DNA of 16,647 bases from DASXMX01 sp036794395. Its GTDB lineage: Bacteria; Planctomycetota; Phycisphaerae; Tepidisphaerales; Tepidisphaeraceae. Numbering within the stretch: the stretch's first letter is position 1; each line of letters opens with the position of its first letter. Location: assembly GCA_036794395.1 (NCBI GenBank), contig DAIRGS010000158.1, positions 1-16,647 of the forward strand, written 5' to 3'. A program made the translations under genes and the position numbers. The notes under the pieces were generated by a model. The model saw only the letters and a program-made list of their open reading frames with translations, made no database searches and was not told the origin of the DNA. Below are positions 8,150-14,742 of this stretch, in pieces.

Positions 8150-10027
8150 TTATGCGGCAACGACCGGGTGGGCTGAAGAACCGGTTGGAACGCCGCGATC
8201 AAAATAGCGTTCGACGGTGGCTCGGCTAGGAGGTGAGGAAATCAGCGAGCCGACAATTGTGAGGATCGCGGAACCGAAGACCATAGGCACAACCGTCATC
8301 CAGCCGAAGACCCGAAGCTGGCCATTCTTATTCAGGAACAAAGCCCAGCGCCCGGCGACATCCCAAATGTGCGTGTCCAGCGGGGAGGGGTTCGTAGCCG
8401 GTTTGAAGTGGGCTTCGAGCAGCCCTGTTCCGATTATGCAGAGCGCGACAAACACGCTGGCCAGCAGCGCGCCCCATTTGGTGCTGCGGCGCCAGAAGAG
8501 TGCGGCAATCATGACCGGCGCCAGAGCCGCGAATCCCGAGAACGCATATTGCACAGCCAGCTCGAAAATCTGCGGACGGAACAGGGCGATGATGTAGGCG
8601 ATTCCGTTTGCCAGGATGATAAATGCCCGGCCCATGTACACGGTGCCCTTCTCACCAAACCGCTGACGGCCGCCGTAGTAGTCGAAGATGTCTTTGGTGA
8701 ACATGGTCGACAGCGCGAGGATTTGGTGGCAATCCGAGCCCATGACGGCAGAAATAATGCCCGCCGCGAGGATGCCGGCCAGAAGGGGCCAGACATTCAG
8801 CTTCAGCATTTCCAGAAGAACGCTGTCGGAGTTCTTACTGGCGACCTGACGAACGTCCCGCACCAGCATGCCGTACATGGCCTTTTGCTGGGGAGTGGCT
8901 TTGTCGCCATTGAGTGGGCCGACAATCTTCACAAGTTTGTCGGCAAAGATTTCCGGGGTCGGCAGTTCTTTTTCGGCCAGAAGCTCGTCTCGAAATGCTT
9001 TACCCGCAGGCACCTTCGCCAGGTCAGTAATGAGCTGCGGCGGGGTGCCCTCGGTCGGCTTTTCATGCCAGGCTTTGATCTGCTCGGAGCCACCCGCCAT
9101 GGCGGCGCTAACCCGGGGTTGGCCCGCGGCCATCGCGCCCAGGAAAACGCAGGGAAGCCAGATCAGCATGATCGAGATGGGGTAAAGCACCACAGTTTTT
9201 TTGAACGCCGTAACCTTTTTGGCGGTGAAGCACATGATGGACATGTGCGGGAACATGATCGAGGAAAGAGGAATCAGAATGTAGCTGAGGAAGACCGCCG
9301 TCGGGATGCCCGGAGGAATTCCATTGGGGCCGGGGTTGCGGGCCAGGAGCGGGGCGAGAGTTGGATTGGCCAGCATCCGGTGTGACGTTTCGACAAAATC
9401 AATCTTGTTACCAATCGCGAAAAATGCGATGAGACCAAAGCTCAAGAACAGAAGCGTTTGAAAAACATTGACCAGCACCGCGCCGCGCAAACCTCCAAAA
9501 AAAACGTTGCCCATCACCACAAGCGCCACGATCGCGCCGCCAATCTGATAATTTATGTGGCCGTTCGTAAGGGCTTCGAGAATCGTTCCGCCGCCCACGA
9601 TGCTGATGATGAGATACGGCATCATCATCGCGGCCGTCAGCAGGAAGATAAACGTGCCGATGTGGGAGCATTCCCAACGGTCGCGGAAGAACGAAACCTG
9701 CGTCATGTGGCCGAACCGTTTTCCCACGGCCCAGAGGCGGGTACCGATGAAGAACAGGGTGAGCGGGATGATCAGCGCCGATGACGTGGCCATCATCCCG
9801 AACACGCCAATGCCCACGCGATAGGACATGCCTGAGCTGCCAATGATCGCGAACGAGGTCATGTTCGTCGCGAACAGCGCCAGGAAGAAGACGATGGACC
9901 CGATGGATCGGCTTGCGAGAAAGAAATCTTCGCCGGTCTCTTTGCCACGGCTGAATGCGAAAATGCCGATGTAAAGTACGATCGCCAGATAGATGAAGAT
10001 CACGATCGCCGGGAGCCAGTCCTGCAT
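8150..10027 (-). CDS. Sodium:solute symporter (SSS family)
   Basis: A 625-residue inner-membrane transporter of the SSS family, which couples substrate uptake to Na+. Residues 1-60 hold helix 1 and the typical SRGKETGEDFFLASRS loop with FATNMTSFAIIG, matching the family's N-terminus and first Na+-site helix. MPYLIISIVGGG (136-147) and FFGGLRGAVLVNVFQTLL (176-193) are core SSS segments. I count about 13 hydrophobic stretches. The frame is open upstream to a TTG at 10192, but the ATG at 10027 begins directly before helix 1 and has GGAG eight bases upstream, so I use it. Residues about 303-403 are a hydrophilic, charged insert of about 100 residues between membrane helices, making the protein longer than the usual 480-550. 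The DUF3311 gene lies 82 bases upstream. The substrate cannot be inferred. Confidence 0.92.
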   Translation of the reverse strand: MQDWLPAIVIFIYLAIVLYIGIFAFSRGKETGEDFFLASRSIGSIVFFLALFATNMTSFAIIGSSGMSYRVGIGVFGMMATSSALIIPLTLFFIGTRLWAVGKRFGHMTQVSFFRDRWECSHIGTFIFLLTAAMMMPYLIISIVGGGTILEALTNGHINYQIGGAIVALVVMGNVFFGGLRGAVLVNVFQTLLFLSFGLIAFFAIGNKIDFVETSHRMLANPTLAPLLARNPGPNGIPPGIPTAVFLSYILIPLSSIMFPHMSIMCFTAKKVTAFKKTVVLYPISIMLIWLPCVFLGAMAAGQPRVSAAMAGGSEQIKAWHEKPTEGTPPQLITDLAKVPAGKAFRDELLAEKELPTPEIFADKLVKIVGPLNGDKATPQQKAMYGMLVRDVRQVASKNSDSVLLEMLKLNVWPLLAGILAAGIISAVMGSDCHQILALSTMFTKDIFDYYGGRQRFGEKGTVYMGRAFIILANGIAYIIALFRPQIFELAVQYAFSGFAALAPVMIAALFWRRSTKWGALLASVFVALCIIGTGLLEAHFKPATNPSPLDTHIWDVAGRWALFLNKNGQLRVFGWMTVVPMVFGSAILTIVGSLISSPPSRATVERYFDRGVPTGSSAHPVVAA

Positions 10028-10035
10028 TATTAAAA

Positions 10036-10039
10036 CTCC
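10036..10039 (-). promoter_or_regulatory. Ribosome binding site that sets the symporter start
   Basis: On the minus strand GGAG lies eight bases before the ATG at 10027-10025. It supports this start over the in-frame TTG at 10192, which would add 55 residues overlapping the DUF3311 gene. Confidence 0.65.
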
Positions 10040-10109
10040 GATGTGTGGCGACGGGAAAAAATAAGTCCCACACTTTGTTTGTTGAGATCCAGGGCCGCTG
10101 GCCCAAATA

Positions 10110-10355
10110 TCAATGCCCGCCGATGGATTGGTCCCGAACCACGCCCGGCTCGGGCTGCACGTCTTCAAGATGGGTCGGCCACAGGAACGCAACCCACAAC
10201 GCCATCATGATCGCAGCGGCAACGCAGAACAGCCCGTGGTACCACATGCCGACCGGAAGGAACCGGAACGCCTGGGGTTCAACCTTTGCCCAGTTCCAGA
10301 AGTCCTGGTGAAGCACGATCAACACGGCAGTTAAAAACGTCAGGACCCATTTCAT
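10110..10355 (-). CDS. DUF3311 small membrane protein, partner of the symporter
   Basis: An 81-residue protein with two hydrophobic helices (about 3-17 and 37-59). It carries the DUF3311 landmarks: HQDFWNW at 16-22, FLPVGMWYHGLF at 32-43 and a WP pair at about 59-60. In many bacteria a DUF3311 gene lies just upstream of an SSS symporter gene, as here, and the small protein is thought to be an accessory or subunit. That role is an inference from gene pairing. The 22-residue C-terminal tail is hydrophilic. A GGAG lies about ten bases before the ATG. lysA ends 110 bases upstream on the same strand, so all three may share a transcript. Confidence 0.86.
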   Translation of the reverse strand: MKWVLTFLTAVLIVLHQDFWNWAKVEPQAFRFLPVGMWYHGLFCVAAAIMMALWVAFLWPTHLEDVQPEPGVVRDQSIGGH

Positions 10356-10465
10356 GTGCGGTGAACTCCGTTACTGAAAGTACCGGCCCCGGTGACAGGC
10401 CGATGTCGCAACCTTTGTACGCTTGGGCACCGCGACCTGTTGAGTAAGTGCACCAACGCTTCAAT

Positions 10466-11752
10466 TCAAACCTGCTCGGCGGCGATCAAATCCTGATACG
10501 TTTCTCTCCGACGAATTACACGATAGGAGCCGCCGTCGACCAGGACTTCGGGCGCGCGGGGCCGGTTGTTGTAATTACTGCTCATCGCGAAGCCGTACGC
10601 TCCGGCAGTAAACACCGCGAGAAGATCTCCGCGCTGCGTTGGCGGAAGCGGGCGATCCTTGGCCAGGAAATCGCCGCTCTCGCAGATCGGCCCGACCACA
10701 TCCACCGTCTCGCCATCAGCCGGAATCATGTCCTCATCGCGGGTCGCCGGAACGTTCTTCGGATTCAAAGGCTTGGTCGGCCAGATAAAGTGAAACGCGT
10801 CGTAGAGCGTCGGCCGAAGTAGGTCGTTCATCCCGGCATCGACAATCACGAATTTTTTCTCACCACCGGTTTTTCGATACAAGACGCGCGTCAGCAGAAT
10901 CCCGGCATTGCCCACGATATACCGCCCCGGCTCCAGCGCGATTCTATAGGGCTTGCCGGACAACAGCGGGAGTAGCGCTTTGGCATGTTCAGTCACCGGG
11001 AGCGCCTCGTTTGGCTTGCGATAATTAACCGCAAACCCGCCGCCCAGATCGAGCCATTCAATTTTGTGCCCACGTGCCGTAAGCCGGTCAATCAGCTCTG
11101 TGGCTTTGGTCACTGCCTCGACATACGGCGCGATCTCATACACCGGCGAGCCAATATGCAAATGCAATCCGCCAATCCGGAGGTTTTTCAGATCACGGAA
11201 CTGCTCGAAAACCCGTTCGGCGCGCTCGATGTCGACGCCAAACTTGGTTTCTTTCTTTCCCGTAGTTGTCTTGACGTGGGTCTTAGGATCGACATCGGGA
11301 TTGATGCGAATCGCACCCACCGCTTTTCGACCCATGCGGCCGGCGACTCGATCCACATTTTCAATTTCCGCTTCGCTTTCCAGATTAAAGGCCGCGATGT
11401 TGGCTTCGAGGGCCTCCTGGATTTCCACATCAGTTTTACCGACCCCGGCATAGATGATCTTCGCCGGATCGCCCCCGGCCTTAAGAGCCCGAAACAACTC
11501 GCCGCCGCTGGTAACGTCAAATCCACAGCCCTCGCGCGCAAGCAGCTTGCAGAGGTTGATGTTGCCGCAGCTTTTGATCGAGTAACAGATCATGGCGTTG
11601 ACGGGTTTAAAGGCGTCGGCGATCTGGTGGTAATGGTGAAGGATGGTTTGAGCTGAATAGATGTACGCAGGCGTTCCGACATCGGCCGCGATTTTTTCGA
11701 CGGGCACGTCTTCGCAGTACAACTCGCCGTACTTGTAATTGAAAAGGTCCAT
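10466..11752 (-). CDS. lysA: Diaminopimelate decarboxylase (LysA)
   Basis: A 428-residue PLP enzyme that decarboxylates meso-diaminopimelate to L-lysine, the last step of lysine synthesis; it draws on the same pool as peptidoglycan. The PLP lysine is K60 in CYSIKSCGN, and GFDVTSGGEL (77-86) follows as usual in the alanine-racemase-type barrel. HLHIGSPV (197-204), the phosphate-binding DLGGGF (235-240) and EPGRYIVGNAG (274-284) are all present. The substrate-site CESGDFLA (357-364), contributed across the dimer, and GAYGFAMSSNYNNRPRAPEVL (384-404 region) mark DAP rather than arginine or ornithine decarboxylase. The length is normal. No lysine riboswitch is evident in the very short leader. The divergent channel gene starts 369 bases away. 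DUF3311 and the symporter follow on the same strand; a shared role is possible but unproven. Confidence 0.96.
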   Translation of the reverse strand: MDLFNYKYGELYCEDVPVEKIAADVGTPAYIYSAQTILHHYHQIADAFKPVNAMICYSIKSCGNINLCKLLAREGCGFDVTSGGELFRALKAGGDPAKIIYAGVGKTDVEIQEALEANIAAFNLESEAEIENVDRVAGRMGRKAVGAIRINPDVDPKTHVKTTTGKKETKFGVDIERAERVFEQFRDLKNLRIGGLHLHIGSPVYEIAPYVEAVTKATELIDRLTARGHKIEWLDLGGGFAVNYRKPNEALPVTEHAKALLPLLSGKPYRIALEPGRYIVGNAGILLTRVLYRKTGGEKKFVIVDAGMNDLLRPTLYDAFHFIWPTKPLNPKNVPATRDEDMIPADGETVDVVGPICESGDFLAKDRPLPPTQRGDLLAVFTAGAYGFAMSSNYNNRPRAPEVLVDGGSYRVIRRRETYQDLIAAEQV

Positions 11753-11764
11753 GGTTTGTCGGAC

Positions 11765-11794
11765 ATGATAGGGGGGTTAGTGGCATGGCTGCAA
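11765..11794 (-). promoter_or_regulatory. lysA: Candidate lysA promoter
   Basis: Read on the minus strand, TTGCAG (11794-11789) and TATCAT (11770-11765) are 18 bases apart. A start near 11758 would leave only about six bases of leader, so lysA would be nearly leaderless, which fits its lack of a clear Shine-Dalgarno sequence. The call is by consensus only. Confidence 0.3.
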
Positions 11795-11855
11795 ACCACG
11801 CTCTAACCGCAACGCACCCCCGGGTGCTTGACAGTTTGGGGGCTCGCTGCTCTTT

Positions 11856-11899
11856 CCCTCCACCGGTACGCCGGGGGAGGGCAGGGAGGGGGTTCGTTC
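11856..11899. repeat. GC-rich hairpin element, possible dispersed intergenic repeat
   Basis: CCCTCC-AC-CGG, loop TACG, then CCG-GG-GGAGGG (11856-11881) folds as a stem with one internal mismatch pair. It continues into the purine-rich AGGGCAGGGAGGGGG. I associate CCCTCC/GGAGGG hairpins followed by AGGG runs with short multicopy intergenic elements, but only one copy is in this window, so its repeat status is unproven. Confidence 0.35.
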
Positions 11900-12121
11900 G
11901 AGCGGTTTTCGCAACCCATATGACTTGTGCGCAATGACAAGCGGGGTACCGGTAGTTGCAAAACAGCTTCGCCTAAAAGTGTCAGGACTCTCGCAACCTC
12001 ATCCCACGCAAGCCCGAATAACATCCCTCCAACAACAACGCAAAAGATTCTTGCTATCCCAATCTGACCCAATCCCCAGCCGCATGCCGATAAACAACCG
12101 GTTAAGATCTCCCAGATACCT

Positions 12122-13669
12122 ATGACTTACTGGCAAAACGTTCAATCCGCCGCCGGCATGGCTGGCCACTACCACTGGGTCATGCTCGCCGTCATCGCGG
12201 CAACGTTCATGCTCGGCACCGTCGCGCCTCTGGCCCGCAAACGCCTCCGCGCAACTGTGCTCCTGTTCATCGCGTCATTTGTCATCATGCTCGTCTGCGG
12301 CCTGCTGCTGTACCGCGGTATCCTCGACGACGCCTCCGCCGGCTTCCGCTACGCCCATTTCGCATCGCAATTGCTCCTCGCCATCGGCATCATCAATCTG
12401 GCCGGCGTCCTGCTCTTCCGGGTGCTGCTTGCGCCGGTTGGCCTTCAGCCCGCCCCGATCCTGCGGGACACGCTCCTGGGTGTGGCGTATGTCATCGTCG
12501 CACTTACCCTGCTCGCCCGCCACGGCGTTGATCTGTCCGGCATCGTCGCCACCAGCGCAGTGGTCACCGCCGTCATCGGCTTCAGCCTTCAAGACACCCT
12601 CGGCAATGTCATGGGCGGCGTCGCGCTGCAAATGGAGCGCAGCATCGCCGTTGGCGACTGGATCCGGATTGGCGATGTCGAAGGCCTAGTCCGAGAAATC
12701 CGCTGGCGTCAAACCTCCGTCGAGACCCGCAACTGGGACACCGTCGTCATTCCCAACAGCACCCTCATGAAGTCCCAGGTCACGGTGCTCGGCAGGCGCG
12801 AAGGCAAACCCAAGCTGCACCGCGTATGGGTCGAGTTCAACATCGATTTTCGGTATTCGCCGGTCGAGGTGATCGATGTCGTGGAACGCGCCCTTCAGGC
12901 AGAGCCGATTCCCGACGTCGCCACCGATCCGCCGCCCAACTGCATCTTCAAGGAAATTAAGGAAAGCTACGGCCAGTACGCCGTCCGCTATTGGCTGATC
13001 GATTTCGCCAAAGATGCGCCCACCAGCAGCGAAGTCCGCTCGCGTATTTTCGTAGCGCTCCAGCGCGCCGGAATCCACCTCTCCATCCCGGCTCAAAAAG
13101 TCTACCTGACCATGGAGACCAAAACGCGCACCCTGCGTAAAAAACAGGAAGAGCTCGATCGTCGGTGCGATGCGCTGAAAGCAGTCGCAATCTTTCAGCC
13201 CCTGACAGACGCCGAGCGCCTCGAACTGACCGGCCGGCTCACCGTCGCCCCATTCCGCCGAAGCGAAGTCATCACCCGCCAGGGCAACGAAGCGCATTAC
13301 CTTTACATCATCATTAAGGGAGAAGCCGAGGTCCGTGTCGCCACGCCCGATGGCCAGGGCCGCACCGTCGCCCGCCTCGGTCCCGGCCAGGTCTTCGGCG
13401 AAATGGGCCTCATGACCGGCGAACCCCGAACCGCCACCGTTACCGCACTTATCGACACCCTCTGCTACCGCCTCGACAAAGACGCCTTCAAAGACGCCCT
13501 CCAACGCCGCCCCGAAATCGCCGAATCCATCTCCCACCTCCTCGCCAAGCGCAAGCTCGAACTCGACGCCCTCACCGCCGGCCTCAATGCCGAAGCCATA
13601 CAGCACCGCGCCACCAACACCCAACGCGACCTCCTCCAAAACATCCGCCGGTTCTTCATGCTCGATTGA
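12122..13669 (+). CDS. MscS-type mechanosensitive channel with C-terminal cyclic-nucleotide-binding domain (bCNG type)
   Basis: A 515-residue membrane protein. Hydrophobic helices lie at about 18-37, 44-64, 79-103 and 113-132, followed by the MscS pore helix at 138-172, where Gly and Ala alternate (TSAVVTAVIGFSLQDTLGNVMGG). The MscS beta domain (VGDWIRIGDVEG at 177-188, then VVIPNSTLM at 208-216) and the alpha/beta cage run to about 335. A short charged helix (336-352) links to a CRP-type nucleotide-binding domain (about 353-470). Its phosphate-binding cassette is FGEMGLMTGEPRTATV (425-440): E427 is placed to bind ribose and R436 the cyclic phosphate, so binding looks intact. MscS relatives with this domain form the bCNG group, and cAMP or cGMP gating is known or proposed for some of them. 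No adjacent cyclase is present. The ATG has only a weak RBS. Confidence 0.92.
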   Translation: MTYWQNVQSAAGMAGHYHWVMLAVIAATFMLGTVAPLARKRLRATVLLFIASFVIMLVCGLLLYRGILDDASAGFRYAHFASQLLLAIGIINLAGVLLFRVLLAPVGLQPAPILRDTLLGVAYVIVALTLLARHGVDLSGIVATSAVVTAVIGFSLQDTLGNVMGGVALQMERSIAVGDWIRIGDVEGLVREIRWRQTSVETRNWDTVVIPNSTLMKSQVTVLGRREGKPKLHRVWVEFNIDFRYSPVEVIDVVERALQAEPIPDVATDPPPNCIFKEIKESYGQYAVRYWLIDFAKDAPTSSEVRSRIFVALQRAGIHLSIPAQKVYLTMETKTRTLRKKQEELDRRCDALKAVAIFQPLTDAERLELTGRLTVAPFRRSEVITRQGNEAHYLYIIIKGEAEVRVATPDGQGRTVARLGPGQVFGEMGLMTGEPRTATVTALIDTLCYRLDKDAFKDALQRRPEIAESISHLLAKRKLELDALTAGLNAEAIQHRATNTQRDLLQNIRRFFMLD

Positions 13670-13719
13670 GTCTTTCGATCAGCGCGCACCTCTATCCTGA
13701 TACAGAATCACCAAGAATT

Positions 13720-13747
13720 TTGGACTCTTCACTCACTTGGTTATATT
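13720..13747 (+). promoter_or_regulatory. Candidate sigma70-type promoter for the aldo/keto reductase homologue
   Basis: TTGGAC (13720-13725) and TATATT (13742-13747) are 16 bases apart. The predicted start near 13754 lies downstream of the first in-frame start codon (TTG 13737), which rules out that start and favours the ATG at 13809 or 13815. Confidence 0.5.
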
Positions 13748-13808
13748 TTCTGAAGTGGTGGGATCGTCGCGTCAACTGCCGGCTCAAGCGTCCGCGTCAG
13801 TCGACGTG

Positions 13809-14663
13809 ATGCAAATGCAATTTCGCCGACTAGGCAAGACGGGTTTTCACGTATCCGCGGTTGGCTTTGGCACATCACAACTGCGCCGCGTCACGCGCAG
13901 AGCTGCAATCGATACCCTGCTTCAAGGTTTCGATCTCGGTGTCAACATCGTCCACACAGCGCCCGACTATGGCGGCAGCGAAGAACTCGTAGCCCAGGCC
14001 ATCGCCCGAACGTCAAAGAAAATCATCGTGGCCTCAAACGCGTACGATGTTCATCACAACGGCACGGGCCGGGTCCGGCACTTCGAAAAACTCTTTGAAG
14101 CGACCTGCCGAAAATTCAAAACCGATCGCCTCGATCTATTCGGCATCGCCTCCGTCGATGACCGCGAAGCCCTCGGCGAAAATGTCTGGGGCCGGCGGGG
14201 AATGGTTGAATTCATTCAGCGCAAAAAAGCCCAGGGCAGAATCGGCGCCACATTCTGCACATCCCACGGCTCCCCGGACTTCAGCGCAAAGCTCATCGAG
14301 TCCGGCGCATTCGACGCCATCATGCTGTCTTACACCAATCTGGGCTTTCACCTCCTGACCATGACCCCGGTCGAAAATGTCATCCGAGCCCGCACTGAAT
14401 TGTTCCCATTATGCCGCCAGCGCGATGTCGGCTTGATGATCATGTTGCCACTGGCCGGCGGATTGCTGTGCCGCAGCAAGGCGTTCGATCCATCGCACAG
14501 CGGCCCCGATGGAAAGGTCAACGCAGGCGACGAATTGCGATCCATGCCGAAATCGGAATGTCGTTCGAAACGTGGGGATGGGCGTGCTACGTCAACCTCA
14601 TCCATAATAAAACACATACACACCCATCTTTTTTCCTTGACCCATCTTCCCCATCCTGTATAA
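13809..14663 (+). pseudogene. Aldo/keto reductase homologue lacking most catalytic residues and the C-terminal third
   Basis: About 284 residues from the ATG at 13809. The N-terminal two thirds align with the aldo/keto reductase barrel: RLGKTGFHVSAVGFGT at 7-22, DLGVN at 42-46, a TAPDYGGSEE segment at 50-59, and a FDAIMLSYTNLGF strand farther on. The family's catalytic Asp-Tyr-Lys-His set is mostly lost. The Asp of DTAxxYG is H49, the Lys of the ATK motif is N77 and the His of the LYxLH strand is A114; only Y54 remains. After GDEL (codon ending at 14537) the last 41 residues are low-complexity and basic, with no resemblance to the NADPH-binding end of the family. Either a decaying gene or a non-enzymatic pseudoenzyme; I label it pseudogene because the cofactor region is missing. 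ATG 13815 is an equally possible start. Confidence 0.6.
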
Positions 14664-14664
14664 A
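14637..14664 (+). promoter_or_regulatory. Strong candidate sigma70-type promoter for the LEPR-type gene at 14743
   Basis: TTGACC (14637-14642) and TATAAA (14659-14664) are 16 bases apart, close to consensus. The predicted start is near 14671. The roughly 70-base leader contains a small hairpin (CCCC 14668-14671 with GGGG 14680-14683) and a 12-base palindrome AAGCTTAAGCTT (14705-14716). The TAA stop of the upstream reductase homologue (14661-14663) lies inside the -10 box. Confidence 0.6.
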
Positions 14665-14742
14665 CAGCCCCAGCAATGCGGGGGTTGGGAACGTTTCAAC
14701 TCCCAAGCTTAAGCTTCGAATAATTCAGTCAGGGGACATCTG

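Larger units (their letters stand above)
11753..12121. other. Divergent intergenic region between lysA and the channel gene
   Basis: These 369 bases hold no credible gene; the small open frames across them have no domain, RBS or plausible composition. The visible content is a candidate lysA promoter (11765-11794, minus), a short hairpin GCACCC-CC-GGGTGC (11814-11827), and a longer GC-rich hairpin with a purine-rich flank (11856-11899). The half nearest the channel gene (about 11930-12121) is less GC-rich and should contain that gene's promoter, but I see no convincing -35/-10 pair there. Confidence 0.6.

Noticed and set aside
8369..9385. Long plus-strand open frame antisense to the symporter
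   Set aside because: It is fully antisense to a clear transporter gene, its translation is rich in Arg, Gly and His with no domain, and it has no RBS.
10028..10192. N-terminal extension of the symporter to the TTG at 10192
   Set aside because: The extra 55 residues are hydrophilic, unlike SSS N-termini, overlap the DUF3311 gene, and lack the good RBS found before the ATG at 10027.
11803..12125. Small open frames on both strands of the lysA-channel gap
   Set aside because: No RBS, no domain and translations that simply read through the hairpin element.
12686..13639. Minus-strand open frame of 317 codons opposite the channel gene
   Set aside because: It is a by-product of GC-rich codon bias in the channel gene; the translation is Gly/Asp/Phe-rich with no recognisable domain.
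13737..13808. Upstream TTG start for the reductase homologue
   Set aside because: The TTG lies within a good -35/-10 promoter, and the added residues have no match to the family, which begins near RRLGKTG.
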